A DNA stretch of 64,000 bases from Brachycybe producta (Eukaryota > Arthropoda > Diplopoda > Playtdesmida > Andrognathidae). The notes under the pieces were generated by a model. That model did not search any database, was not told the DNA's origin, and worked only from the letters and a program-made list of their open reading frames with translations. Numbering within the stretch: position 1 is the first letter of the stretch; each line of letters begins with the position of its first letter. A program made the position numbers and the translations under genes. The stretch spans positions 2,752,278-2,816,277 of the forward strand of contig JAUPFP010000023.1 of the NCBI GenBank assembly GCA_036925085.1, written 5' to 3'. Positions 1 through 10,817 of the stretch are shown here, in pieces.

Positions 1-398
1 CAGATGACTTAATTTTTTTATTTGTCAATTTATTCGCTTGGTGACACAACGATATAAAGTGACAAAAAATTTGGAATAATTATTATTAATCCTCGACATT
101 TTTAACAATGCAAAGATCTAAATAACCCTACAAATTTATTTTGAGGTTAACTCAAGCAGAAAACAAAACAAAACTAAATAATAACATTCTTTTTGTATAA
201 GGAATCATTTTTCTTCACCAAACTACTGAGAAAAAAAAAATGATTTACAGCTAGGGATGGCCAAAAGTCACGGAAGAATCGATTCTTATAAATCGAATCG
301 GAAGATTTGATTTCGATTTTAATTTTTAAAAAAAATACCCGAATTGGTTAGGGATGGAATTTCTACTCTGTTCTGAATATTAAAAAAGTTCGAACATA
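1..398. other. A/T-rich stretch, nothing recognised
   Basis: No coding signal or exon-like pair of splice sites. It holds short ATCGATT/AATCG-rich low-complexity sequence around 270-330 that resembles the interiors of other miniature elements here, but I could not pair its ends. Confidence 0.5.
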
Positions 399-806
399 CT
401 TTGTAGCAGTAGCGTAGCTAGGGGGCGGTCCGCCCCTTGCGGCACTTTTTTGGGGGCGGCACCAACGAAAAGAAAAGTTTGTTCCTGTCGGGATAGTAGA
501 AGAAGCTTTATAAAATTCTTTTAAGATGGCCCAAGAAGGAATTATGAAATTTTGGTCGCTCGCTGAAAGTATTCTGCAATCCAGAATTATGTTTTTTTAG
601 TCCGGGTCCTGGTTTATTTAATAATTTCATAAACCATGTCAATCACTGGATATCGATAATATCGTTTGGCCCCTTTCAGACCAGAATACTGGTTGTGCCA
701 CTGGTGTGTATCGTATCGTGTTGTGTTTTTCGTAAGGAAGGGGGGGGGGGCAAACTCAAGGACCGCCCAGGACGGCACAACCTATAGCTACGCCACTGCT
801 TTGTAG
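399..806. mobile_element. hAT-like miniature element with 8-bp target duplication
   Basis: The element occupies 407-798. Its left end CAGTAGCGTAGCTA and the reverse complement of its right end (CAGTGGCGTAGCTA) match at 13 of 14 positions. Both sides carry the same 8 bp, CTTTGTAG (399-406 and 799-806). A CAG start plus an 8-bp duplication is typical of the hAT superfamily. The 392-bp body includes a G run near 740 and has no coding capacity, so it is non-autonomous. Confidence 0.85.
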
Positions 807-1254
807 TTTTTTTATTCCATTTTCTAGTTTAAAGTTTTCTGAGTTTCCTCTTCTAATTAATTAAAAAGTTGCTACTAAATGGTGTTGTAACCAAATTACA
901 ACCAATTAAAGAAAATCCTGGTTAATTAATTTAATTTGAACTCGATTTGTATTTGATCTTTTTTTCACGAAACAAATTTATTCTCATCAAAGAAGATAAA
1001 CGAAGGTGCAGAAGTGTTTTTTCTTATCATTGTTTTAAAAAAAGCGTCAATTTCCTTTCGAATAACTCTTTCGAATAACAATTTAAAAAAAATAGTCTGA
1101 ACCTATTAATTTTCAAGTTTAAAATAAAAAATTAACTTTCATTAATTAGTTATGTGGTTTATATTTAAGTGCAAAGAATATTTTTTTATAATGATATCTT
1201 TAAAAATAAACTTTTTATAAATTTTTTTTTAAAATGACGATTATTTACCATAAT
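807..1254. other. A/T-rich, no feature seen
   Basis: Poly(A) and poly(T) runs only. No inverted repeat or coding signal was recognised. Confidence 0.5.
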
Positions 1255-1430
1255 AGGTTATTAAAAAGTTTATTTTGAAAGATGTCAACATGAAAAGACC
1301 CTTAAGTGATTTTTAATTTCTAAAGCATTTTCAAATGTTTCTTTAATTTTTGCTTCTAAAAGACAGAATAATGAAGAGTTCGAGAGGTCCATTTATACAG
1401 GGTCATAAAGAGCCAGTTCGGGATCCGAGG
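1255..1430. repeat. F3 foldback family, right-arm fragment
   Basis: It contains the recurring F3 phrase AAAGTTTATTTTGAAAGAT followed by TCAACATGAAAA, then the outer-arm sequence reading toward GAAGAGTTCGAGAGG. Better copies are near 19.7, 29.3 and 31.2 kb. The left arm and terminal TTAA are absent, so this is a decayed fragment. Confidence 0.6.
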
Positions 1431-1489
1431 TACATTATCATCTTGGGTTTCTAAACACAGAATTTTCACTGTAATGTGTAAATGTGCAA

Positions 1490-1832
1490 TTAAGAGGGCT
1501 CCTAAGAAAAATACGTGTGTAAATGCAAGGTAGATGGCGCTAAAACTACACTTGACAATTTTTTCGAAGTCAAATGCAGCCTTTTAGCTCTAAAAGCGTC
1601 CAAAACAACCTTAATTATCAGCACGTGGGCAAACTTATACCCAGAGGACATCTAAGTGAAGAGAGAGCACGTGTAGAAATAGCGATGACGCAATTAAAAG
1701 TTTGCCACGTGAAAAAAAAAAGGAAGGTGAGTCATAGTTGAAAAGTGTCTGCAGTATATTTCTATGGAAGGAGGGCTAGTGGCGCCATCTAATGCTATAT
1801 GCACAAAATAAATGGTCTACTTGCATTCTTAA
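1490..1832. mobile_element. TTAA-bounded miniature element (copy 1 of 3)
   Basis: This 343-bp unit is bounded by TTAA on both sides (1490-1493 and 1829-1832). The interior has CACGTG motifs, GCGCCATCTA blocks near each end, and a block near 1692 reading GACGCAATTAAAAGTTTGCC that recurs inverted in the copies at 43999 and 51457. TTAA ends suggest a piggyBac-type target preference, but no transposase is present. Confidence 0.7.
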
Positions 1833-2918
1833 AACAAAAATTCGTATTTAACATGAGAAATTTTTATTTCCAAAAAAAAAATGGGGTGCTGCTATTTTGA
1901 TGAACGGCGGCGGGAAGCTTTGTGTTTCATTATATTTTTGTTAACAATTTCTAATCTCGCGGCTTGACTTTTTTTTTAATTTCAATTTTCATCTAAAACT
2001 AACAATGTGGCAAAGTAATTGTATTTGTTGTTTTCTAGTATGTTTCATACACTTGTATATAGACTTATAGAGCAATGTAATTTAAGAAAAACTTGGTGAT
2101 GAAATAAGATATCTTATAATTATATAAGGTCTCTGAAGGACCAACATTGACGCATGCTCAGATGACATACAATATCTATGAGTAATTTTTGTTTTTGTGA
2201 TAAAGAAGTACAAGTTAGAAGAAATAAGAAGAGGATGACGACGACAACTATTAGAGGAACCACTAGCACCACCCAACCACCACTCTATAAGAAAGTATAT
2301 ATGTGTTTGTCAATAAGAATGTCGCTAAATTGCCAATTCCTTCAATCAAAGAACATTTAAACATTGGAACAACTAATGGCAGTCCTATGTTATCAGAAAG
2401 CAGCTTAGGGAATTAAATCAAGAAAAATGCACGATTCTCCTCCTCCTCCTCCTCCTCTGTTCCCCCCACAACACATGCACTTTAATGAAAATGTATATTG
2501 GGGCAACCCAAAGTAGGAAAGAAAAAAATTCCTAGGAAAAACCCCAGTAAATTTATCTTAAATCCCCCTTTTTTTTGAGTTTCAAGCACTCTTCTTCTTC
2601 ATAGAAAGCAATTGCAGTTTGTCGTTTAGATTGGAAGTTTTATATTAACAGAAAAAGAGAGAGAGAGAGAAAGAAAAAGAAAATGCAGAGAATTGGTTTC
2701 ATTATTAATGTATTTTGGAAGAAATAAAAAAGTAGAAAAACCTGTTCAATTCTTTCTTATTCAAAAAACTTGAAATTACGTGTGAATGCCTAAAATTGGG
2801 ACTCCATAAATAAAAAGCCACGTAAAAACAGCACATTTGATTGTCTCTTTTTGTATTGTTCGAAAAAAAATAAAAGGTTTAGTAATAGTAGTATTTTGCG
2901 ATTCTTGAGAAAAAGTTC
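1833..2918. other. Gene-free spacer with simple repeats
   Basis: It holds a CTC triplet repeat (about 2437-2457), a GA/GAAA tract (about 2648-2683) and poly(A)/poly(T) runs. The open frames on both strands near 2080-2360 are short, A/T-driven and lack exon signals. Confidence 0.5.
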
Positions 2919-2932
2919 TTAAGGTGGCTGAA

Positions 2933-3401
2933 TAGTAGGGTTAGGACTGACGATTTTTTGTTGGATCAATCGAAAGAAAAAAATCGTTTTGAATAAACCA
3001 AAATATCGATTATTTGTTTTATGTGATTTATCGGAAACAGTCGAAAATCGTCAAAATCTTAAAAAAAAAATCGAAAAGAAATAATCGAAAATCGACAAAA
3101 TCTTAAAAAAAAATCGAAAAGAAATAATTTAAAGTCGATAAAATCGAAAAAAATATCATAGAAAAAAAACCAGCAACAAAATTAAGAAATTTGCATTAAA
3201 GTTTTATTTTTTTTAGATTTTTTGCACTTTTTTAATTTTTTAGATTGAGATTTTCCTTATTTCACTTTCGATTTTGTTTTTTATATATAGTTTTACCGAT
3301 GTTTTGTTTTTAAATTTTCGTTATGTTTAATCGGTTAATATCGGTATTATATGTGAAATGGAATCGAATCGTAGTAAAGACAAAAATCGCCAACCCTACT
3401 A
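2933..3401. mobile_element. Nested TIR element rich in ATCGAAAA, inside F1-A
   Basis: Its ends TAGTAGGGTTAGG and CCAACCCTACTA are inverted repeats. The interior is a run of AATCGAAAA-type words. It splits the F1 left arm (GGTGGCT... from ...ATTTATTTTG), so it is younger than the host copy. The end sequence resembles hAT termini of the TAGGGTTGG type, but I could not establish the target duplication. Confidence 0.6.
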
Positions 3402-3474
3402 AATAAATATATTTATTTTGTTTTCGACCTCCTAGATGGCGCGCCTACGTGGCTGGCTATTATGTTCTATCAGA

Positions 3475-3692
3475 GGTAGGCTTTTGCCACCTTTGCTTCT
3501 TTGTGGAGAACAGTCCTCCATTCGGAGGAAATGTCCTCCGACCAGGACCCCCGTCCTCCACGAAGGCAAACATGTCCTCTACACAATAAATTGTATAAAA
3601 ACTTAAATACGTTCGTGGAGAATGGTCTTGGCCGGAGGACAGTTCTTCCAAATGAAGGACTGTCTTCCACAGGTTTCAAGCCTAATTGGAGG
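3475..3692. mobile_element. Palindromic insertion inside F1-A (GGAGGACAGT type)
   Basis: The left arm carries TGTGGAGAACAGTCCTCCAT and the right arm the inverted equivalent GAAGGACTGTCTTCCACA, both bordered by TAGGCTT/AAGCCTA words. Other F1 copies lack this block. The three overlapping open frames at 3460-3791 on both strands come from this palindrome and are not genes. Confidence 0.6.
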
Positions 3693-4154
3693 TTTATTAC
3701 TCGCATTCGCGGTTTTGAAGAAAATTTATATTTTTTAAGCGAACGTTTTTCAGGTAGAACATTACGAGAAAAAAAATTCAAAACCTTTTAGAAACTAGAA
3801 TAGTTAGTGATAATGCTAAAAGTTTTTTTTTCCTGATTATATCTTTCAAAAGAAACTTTTTAGGAAAGTTTAAAAAAAGCGAAAATAGATTTTTTTTATG
3901 AAAATGTTAATTGAAAAAACTGGTCATGTTCAAACTGCTTTAAAATGTTTTTCTTAAAAAAATAATTACATGAAAAAACGTTTAGCATAATCTTTTACCA
4001 TTCTAGTTATGAAAACAACTTGGATTTTTTTTTCGTAATGTTGTTTTAAAAAAAAATGTTCGCCTAATTTTACAAAAATGTCTATGAAGCATCATAGCCT
4101 TAGCTACTACAGTGACTCCGTCCGGAAAAATAAGTATCTTTAAAGACACCTTAA

Positions 4155-5347
4155 ACATTTTTTTGTATCGGAAATGAAAACAAAAGACACCAAAAAAAAA
4201 ATACACACTTTTGAGTAACGATTTTAAAAGTGTTTTTCACTCATTGATGAAAATAAAATGTGTCTTTAACTGATTAAAGAAAGAAAAAGACAAAACCGTT
4301 TTTTAAAACATTTTTTTTGTTGTTGTTGTTAAGTTTTACCTTAATTGTAATTAACTTATCTTCAATGAAAGAAACAAATTGAATAGTAAATATATACATG
4401 GGAAAAGAGGACTGGAATTACTTTCATTTAATTTTATCATTCTATTGGGTTGAATGAAGAAAATCTTATGTTTTTTGAAAAGGTTTCTTTTTCTGCTTCT
4501 TTCTGATGTGATTTTCTCAAGTTCTTTCAACTTCAATTGTTGTAACAAGTTGTAAAAAGACACCAACGAATTTTTATAGTTGATTTTTCATTTGTTTTGT
4601 TGAGGAACTTCATGAAGAAGGATGGGGGGGGGAAACAAAAATGGAATTAAATGTCACCACTTTTGGATGAGTGTTCTTTTAGATTTTGCACTTTAGGGGC
4701 AATTTCACTCTATTCATCATCATCTTCATCATCATCATCTTCATTATTATGGGTGTATGTAGCCAAAGGTCTAAAAAGTACCTAATTAATTGGCTTGCAG
4801 CATGATGAAAAGAAAGTTTCATAAGGGTTTCTTCTTCTTATTCACAAAACTTTTATACAGTCTTCTTTTTTGAAGGGCTGTTTGTTTTAATGTGGTTCCA
4901 ATTAAAGAGACTTTGGCTGCTTTCATATTATATACAATAGTAGCCTCTATATATATATTCCTTTGTGTAGTTTTGTTATATTGATGGCTTTTGTTAGTGA
5001 AGAACCGTGAACTAGTGAAACCAGACGAATGAGGAAGTAAACATATAGAATATAAGAAGAAGACTTTTTAAATGTAGTGTTTTTTTATATTTAGGTATTT
5101 TGATGAGAAAAAAAAACTAGCCTTTAGCTCAAAATGAGAGGAGATGATGATACATTGAAATATAATAAGACACAATAATAACATAAAAGTAGCTACTTTT
5201 TATTATAATATATTTAAATATATAATAGTAAGTTAAGTATCTCTTGGATCAAGAGTTAGTTTTTGTTTTGTTTGGTTAAGTGGAGGCTTCTTTTGCTTGT
5301 CAAGTTTTATAAACAAAAAAAAATCATCTTGAAGCTATTTTTTGAAT
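4155..5347. other. Gene-free spacer with triplet repeats
   Basis: Contains a CAT/CTT triplet tract (about 4718-4750), a TTG run near 4318, A/T tracts and a short TA tract near 4950. No paired splice sites around a plausible frame and no inverted repeat were recognised. Confidence 0.5.
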
Positions 5348-5447
5348 AAACGTGGCTTTAGGCCTTGTTTCCATTAGAGTGGAAATTTGAACTTTTTGAA
5401 AATTTCAACTGGTGAAAAATGAAAGAAACGTGCCCCCCCTCTCATCC

Positions 5448-5449
<2 letters not shown>

Positions 5450-5503
<54 letters not shown>
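5450..5503. repeat. (TA)n microsatellite, ~54 bp
   Basis: An uninterrupted TA dinucleotide tract at the 5' edge of the Helitron fragment. The other Helitron copies carry a short TTAATATATATA at the equivalent place, so the tract probably expanded from that seed. Confidence 0.9.
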
Positions 5504-5506
<3 letters not shown>

Positions 5507-5728
5507 GCTGTGTATAATGCTGTACAAACAAGGACAAAAACGTTTAAGCACATCGGAATTTATTTAAATTTAAATGAACCGGTTTCCCGATCCAAGAACC
5601 CAAATAATATTAAGGTGCTTATAAAAAAATGCAAGCGGTTAAGACAAATTATTACATGACAACTAGCCTTTTACAAAAAATTAAACTATATGCTCCCGTC
5701 ATTTATGATGGGGGGTTACCCCACTAGT
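5504..5728 (+). mobile_element. Helitron fragment, plus orientation, 3' terminus intact
   Basis: The 3' end has the Helitron layout: a stem around CCCGTCATTTATGATGGG, then TTACCCCACTAGT with no duplication. Upstream, the frame from about 5577 reads EPVSRSKNPNNIKVLIK, the C-terminal region of a Helitron helicase with the HGQLYVAL segment deleted relative to the copy at 63.07 kb. It is embedded in the F2 element. The rest of a Rep/helicase gene is absent, so it is non-autonomous. Confidence 0.75.
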
Positions 5729-6031
5729 TCACTATAATAGACGGGATCCATCTTTGTTCTATTTTTCAACAGTTGAAATCTGCAAAAAGTTCAAATTTTT
5801 ACCCCAGTGGAAACAAGGCCTTATAGATATTTATTTTGTTTTTGGTACATCTCGTCTCTTTCCAGATGGCGCTACTGCAGTTGCTATTATGTTCTATAGG
5901 AGGTTTTATTCTCTCCACCCATGGTTTTGAGAACATTTATATTTTTCAAGTGAACGTTTTTCAGGAAAAAAAACATTACGAAAAAAAAATCAAGTGTTTT
6001 AAAAACTAGAATAGTTAGAAACAACGCTTAA

Positions 6032-6156
6032 GGCCTTGTTTCCACTGGGGCGAAAATTTGAACTTTTTGAAAATTGTTGAAAAATGGAAGAAACGTGGCC
6101 TTTGCCAGTTTAAATCTTGAAAAAGTTTAAATTTTCGCCCCAGTGGAAACAAGGCA
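6032..6156. mobile_element. Short F2 derivative nested in F1-B
   Basis: A 125-bp near-perfect palindrome. Its arms run GGCCTTGTTTCCACTGGGG inward, with the inverted equivalent at the right end. TAA flanks both ends (6029-6031 and 6157-6159). It is an internal-deletion derivative of the larger F2 copy at 5361. Confidence 0.8.
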
Positions 6157-6567
6157 TAAAAGTTTTTTTTTCTTCATGATGGTATTTTTCAAAATAAACT
6201 TTTTTACGACAAGTTTTGAAAAAGCCGAAAATAGCTTTTAGTTAAATGTTAATGGATAAAAACGAATAATTTTCGGATAATTACGGATACAGATAATTTA
6301 AACGGATAATTTTCAAACTGCTATAAAATGTTGCATTTTTTAAGACATTGCTACGAAAAACCTTTTATTAATATAATCTTTTATCATTTTAGTTTTGAAA
6401 ACAATTTAAATTTTTTTCATAATGTTTTCTAAAAAAAACGTTCGCTTGACGTTTATGCGTCCAGATTTTTACAAATAAAAAAACGTCTATGGAGCCATAG
6501 CATTAAGTACCGCAGTGGTTCCGTAAAAAGGTAAAAAGGAAAATGATTATCTATAAGGCCACGTTAA

Positions 6568-7410
6568 GTGGTTTCTTTTGCATGTCACATTTTATAAACA
6601 AAATCAGCTCGAAGCTATTTTTGAATTAAGGAAGGGGGGAGGGGACGAAAAAGGGAAACTGGGGGAGGATGTGTCTCAGGTCATCATTCTATTTGTTAAG
6701 ATATCAAGTCTTGTAATAATTATTATAATGGCGAAGTTTTTTTTTTTGTTGTTGTTGTTGTAGTATAGAGACTAGAAAGAGGTTTATTTGTTTTCAAGTT
6801 TTTTTTTGTTGTTTGTTTGTCATAGACTTTAATCTTGTCTCGTCTTATTGTCGTTTACATTTATTCAATTTTACTGTTTCTAGTTTCTTTTAATACTCTG
6901 AGTCCTTTTCTTTCATCCGATTTCTCATGATGATGATGATGATGATGATGGTCCATAAGGATTTCTTGTCACGACGTTACTAATACTTTCCAATTTTTTG
7001 TTGTTGTTGTTTTTGTTGGTTGAGATATCTTTTTTAAGTGCATTGTTTTTTATAAACTTTTTGTGTCTCTTTTTTTGGGTGTATGTATGTCTGTTTGTCT
7101 TAAACCTGTTGAAAATGAAACTTTTTTTTTTCATTTTAAGTTTGTAGAGTGGACACAAATACTCCTTAAGATAGCTTTGTTAGAAAAGGGGTGAATGTAA
7201 CAAAGCGCGATTATAAGTCAGTTTGAATTAACTTCCGAAAGAATTTCGAGATTCATTTGAAACTATAGAAGAGTAAACGAACATATATGAAGATGGTTTT
7301 CACAATGATTGGCTGGTCTACTAGCCAAAACAACCTTACTAATTTTCAGTAACATTTTTAGCACCAGTTGTCAATTTTTGGAGGTCGATTTCGACTGTAA
7401 AATGAAGGCG
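6568..7410. other. Gene-free spacer with GAT repeat
   Basis: Holds a (GAT)n tract at about 6927-6951, GTT triplets near 6750 and 7000, and poly(T) runs. The open frames come from these tracts. Confidence 0.5.
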
Positions 7411-7634
7411 AATTGGCAGGGATGCATGGGATTAGAATTGGAATTAAATCCCGTATTTTTTTGGTATTAGAATCCGAATTGGTATTCGGAATATTGAAAA
7501 TAAAGAATTAGAATCGGTATTACAAAAATTTTAAAATTAAAAAATATTGTAATTGGAATTAAATTGATAATAATCACTTTTATGATATTGAAATCGGAAT
7601 TCATATTTTTTCAAATTGCCATCCCTGCCAAATT
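7411..7634. mobile_element. TIR element, AATTGGCAGGGATG ends
   Basis: Left AATTGGCAGGGATG pairs with right CATCCCTGCCAAATT. The interior is low-complexity GAATTGGAATTA-type sequence. The CAGGGATG core resembles hAT termini, but the arms extend past CAG and I see no clear duplication. Confidence 0.6.
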
Positions 7635-8230
7635 GTTGCTTGTTTGCCAAGATCCGACTTCTTTCCATAGCAATACAAACCACCAAAAGTTGTGTATTTG
7701 TGCCATGGCTTCATAAGGACCATAACCCTTATCCAAGGCCCTCCTTCATAACTGGAGCATTACGAATAGATCTATGTACGCAAATAAATACTGTACAGTG
7801 CTCTCCCTCCCCTGAAATTAGGCAATCACTGGTTACATTTTCATATTATACAAATTGTCCGTTCACGTCATCTTAATTAAATTTTTACAAGTTTGTAAAA
7901 ACGTTGTCAGTTTTAACAAAGGGTTAGTTTGTGTATCAGTTGAAGCTTGATGTATTTTAATGCAAATTTGAACCGATTTCAAATTGTTTTTTTTTATAAA
8001 ACAGTACAGTAGGCCCTAGTGTGTGTATGCATATATAATGCATTGATACCAAGTGTGTACTCGCTAAGTGAAAGAACCAGTCAATCTGCACAATTACTAC
8101 TACACTACTGTGAAAAACAACAATTTAGTAGTAATTCCGCACAAATAGTTGGTATAAATTTCAGTGAACACTGAAATTAACAATTTAATCCAGATAATGT
8201 TGTTCAGGCGTTATGAACATTGGAATCTTG
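7635..8230. other. Somewhat more complex unique sequence, no supported gene
   Basis: Base composition is less extreme than nearby. An 86-codon frame starts at 7616 inside the TIR element to the left and has no exon signals. On the minus strand a tract ending CCTAATTTCAG (about 7818-7828) could act as an acceptor, but the frame that fits the phase-1 peptide exon upstream stops after about a dozen codons. Confidence 0.35.
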
Positions 8231-8627
8231 TAGGGACGCACTAGGAGGGAGGGAAAATAACGGCCCAGTAAAAATTAAAGTAGGAAACTTCAAAAATGCC
8301 TAGAAAACGTTAAATTGTGAGCTTGGATTTTTTTTTCTTCAAAATTACACAAGGTTCTATTTTAATTTTTTTGCTTAATTTATACCGTTGCACAAATGTT
8401 TAACATTTAAAAAGTGCATACAAACAGCAAAATCGTTTCTAGTTTTTAATCTATTTTTCTTCTCTCAAAATGTACCATTATACTTTTTTTAACTTAAAAA
8501 AATCAGCTTTCTGATCTTTTTCTTTATAAAAATCGGCCCTTGTTTAATTTGGGGGAAAAACCGGCCCTCAAACTAAAGCGGTCCATCGAGAAAAAAAAAA
8601 TGCCCGATAAGGCCCAGTCTGCATCTG
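8231..8627. mobile_element. Probable decayed hAT-like element (GGGACG...CAGTCTGCA)
   Basis: The left edge TAGGGACGCACTAGG and right edge CCCAGTCTGCATCTG are weak inverted repeats resembling the 30.5-kb element (CAGGGACGGACTGAC). The interior has CGGCCC motifs in T-rich sequence. The ends are degraded. Confidence 0.35.
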
Positions 8628-9904
8628 GAATTTTGTGGAGGAAATTCTACACATTTCCTAAAGTGGTTTTGTAGATTGTCTATATGAATCTACAAATTTT
8701 TTCCACTTTTATTGTAAAAATTTGCGTTTAGTTATAAAGAGGGGGGGGGGGGAAATACACGGATATTATAGAGTCGTGCATACAAACAATTTTAGCGATA
8801 AATGGGCATTTATGGTAAAATTGAAGGTACTATATCTGTTTTCCCTCTTTACAATGTTACAAAGTAACATATCCAACACGAAACTTTTTTTTTTCTTCTC
8901 TCCCTACCTTCAACAACATCAAAAATATAACTGTAGATGAAAAATAATATTGTGAATATGATAACTGAAGCGTTGTTAATTTATTTTTTTCTTTTTCTGC
9001 GTCACTTAAATTTCATGTTTTAAATTACAGATTTTTATTTCTTCTTTATTTTGTACGTTTTCTTTTATATTTTTCTTATATTTAAATTCATGAGAGAAGT
9101 TACATTTTTGTTGTTATTACATACAGAATATATTCCATTTTCAAACAGTTATATGTTGCATATGGTGAGGTCTTTTGATAAGACTTGAATAAAAATAGAA
9201 GAAATTCTTCAGTGGAATAAATAGTTTTTCTATAAAATTGCATTTTTTTTTTTAAATCTTTTCTCTTCCTTTTTGTTGTTGTAAACATTTTTTTTACCTC
9301 TTTGTATGACGACGACGACGACGACGACGATATAAATATAAACTTGGTGAGATGGAAAAATCAAAATTTGCTTAACCATAAAAGCAATCAAATATAATCA
9401 AATAAAGTTAAATCTTAATTCAGTCGATTTTTAGATACAGGGGTTTTTTTTTCTCTCTGTGTGTCGTAAATACCCTATTTTTTTCTTAAATAATGAATGA
9501 TTTTGAGATAAAAAAAAAACATGATTGCAATGATTTCTGCCTTTTTTATTTGTATATCTGACTGACTGAAGCTCATTATATTTTTTTAAGTCAGAAGATT
9601 GAGTACATTTGATAAGCAATTAACTTACATTTATTGAGAAATTATCTTTTTGACAAAATAAATGTAATGTATGTTAGAAAGGAAACATATAGAATTATTG
9701 AATGATTGAGATATGGATGTCATTTTTAGGATGATAATATATTTTGAAATTTTCGGAATAACGTGTGGCATAAAAGTTTACTATTTATTTTAAAGTTTTA
9801 TGATCGGTTTTTTGACCTTTGTTGCTCTAAAGAGTAACAAAAAGTCATATGTGCCAGTGAAAAAAAAGGGGGTGGGGTTTGGTCCTTTTGGATGGATGGA
9901 AGTC
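8628..9904. other. Gene-free spacer with GAC microsatellite
   Basis: Contains a G run (8741-8752), a (GAC)n tract (about 9307-9331) and T-rich sequence. TTTATT at 9784-9789 would read AATAAA on the minus strand, but it is not tied to any transcript. Confidence 0.5.
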
Positions 9905-10486
9905 AAAAGGACACACACTGAATAAGACAAAACGGTCTGAGGATGTTTGAGTCAGGCAGAAAGTAAAAAAAAAAAATAGCATTGCGGCAAGTGCAGGTAG
10001 CGCACACTGGTGAGACACAATCTGTGTCTTGTCTGACTGAGACATTTCAGACGACAGGCAATTAGAAATCGGGACAAACAGAAGTTGGCTCCGCCCTTTT
10101 TATGACGACCGGAAACTTCTAATTGGTTGGTTATGTAGTTTAACGTCACATGCTCAGCCCTTTTCAACGTCGAACCACACAACAAACCAATTAGAAGTTT
10201 CCAGACGTCATAAAAAGGACGGAGCCAACTTCTGTTTATCCCGATTTTCTCAGATAAGAGGAGCCATTCCTATAATAATGAACTTCGAGAACTTCTTCAT
10301 CGGATGAAGACATTTTGAAACCGAGCATGTGGAGATTGATTTCAAAGAAGTTGTGGGTTTTAAAAGTTCTAAGAATGGTTCTCGTTTTGTCTTATTTAGT
10401 ATGGGTTGTAGTCGGAACAGACATGCTTCAGACATTTTGTCTGAAACACCACAGTCAACATGTCTTATTTAGTGTGTGTGTGACCG
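9905..10486. mobile_element. Imperfect TIR element containing an ACAGGC foldback
   Basis: The left side has GACACACACTGAATAAGACA; the right side has TGTCTTATTTAGTGTGTGTG in inverted orientation. A second GTTTTGTCTTATTTAGTATG lies at about 10384. The arms enclose an ACAGGC foldback and ~230 bp of less A/T-rich DNA. The open frames on both strands between 10250 and 10503 are therefore more likely transposon interior than gene. Confidence 0.45.
10054..10249. mobile_element. ACAGGC foldback, copy 1 (right tip truncated)
   Basis: It starts ACAGGCAATTAGAAATCGGG and folds on itself through GGCTCCGCCCTTTTTATGAC and the inverted partner near the right end. The last ~12 bases of the consensus right tip are missing. 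Spurious frames running through it are found in several copies. Confidence 0.8.
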
Positions 10487-10518
10487 GTAGAGACCCTAAC
10501 TGATGATAAACTGCTAAC

Positions 10519-10817
10519 TAGGGCTAGGGCTCGGATCTTTATGCAATATAATCACGCAAATGTTTCTCATTCTGTGTCCTAAAAGCCAATTGTTAAGTAA
10601 GAATTTCTCGTTTAGATCAACCAACAATTAGTTTTTTTTTTAAATCAAAAATTACTGGTTAGAGGCTAGAACTAATAGTAAACAGACATCTAGCCTCTAT
10701 CCAGCCTTTTTTTGATTAGAAAAAAATGATAATTGCAAGTTGCTCTAATGATGATGATTACTTCACAATAGGCACTTTGGGCCCACTTGATATATTTGCA
10801 TAAAATTCCGAGCCCTA
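10519..10817. mobile_element. hAT-like miniature element, GGGCTCGGA family, copy 1
   Basis: Left TAGGGC...TCGGATCTTTATGCAA and right TTTGCATAAAATTCCGAGCCCTA are inverted repeats. Flanks are CTGCTAAC (10511-10518) and CTGATAAC (10818-10825), an 8-bp duplication with one mismatch. A second copy with a perfect duplication is at 46160. The interior pairs GAGGCTAGA with TCTAGCCTC. Confidence 0.8.

Larger units (their letters stand above)
2919..4154. mobile_element. F1 long foldback element, copy A, with two nested insertions
   Basis: It is bounded by TTAA at 2919-2922 and 4151-4154. The left arm begins GGTGGCT and resumes after an insertion with ATTTATTTTGTTTTCG and GATGGCGCGCC. The right arm ends CTTTAAAGACACC. 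Inner arms pair too: GATAATGCTAAAAG near 3809 with the AGCATAATC type of sequence near 3984. Without its insertions it matches the ~0.9-kb F1 copies at 34.4 and 38.8 kb. No transposase frame was seen. Confidence 0.7.
5361..5820. mobile_element. F2 PIF/Harbinger-like miniature element (GGCCTTGTTTCC ends)
   Basis: It begins GGCCTTGTTTCCA and ends TGGAAACAAGGCC, with long palindromic arms. It is flanked by TTA on both sides (5358-5360 and 5821-5823). Uninterrupted F1 copies read CTTTATAGATATTT at this point, so TTA was duplicated on insertion. A 3-bp TTA/TAA duplication with GGCCTTGTT ends fits the PIF/Harbinger (Tourist-like) group. The centre is occupied by a TA tract and Helitron fragment. 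Confidence 0.8.
5348..6567. mobile_element. F1 long foldback element, copy B, with nested F2 elements
   Basis: The left arm starts CGTGGCTTTA (5351), is interrupted by an F2 element, then resumes at 5821 with TTATAGATATTTATTTTG. The right arm ends CTATAAGGCCACG followed by TTAA at 6564-6567. A second, short F2 sits in the inner arm at 6032. The insertion order is readable: F1 first, then both F2 copies, then a Helitron fragment inside the larger F2. Confidence 0.7.

Noticed and set aside
3460..3791. Three overlapping frames of 63-103 codons
   Set aside because: All arise from the GGAGGACAGT palindrome nested in F1 copy A.
7616..7876. 86-codon plus-strand frame
   Set aside because: Starts inside a TIR element and continues into sequence with no splice signals on that strand.
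10250..10503. Opposed frames of 61 (minus) and 62 (plus) codons
   Set aside because: Attractive as a second peptide exon, but flanked by imperfect inverted repeats and overlapping a hairpin. Kept only as an open question in the findings.
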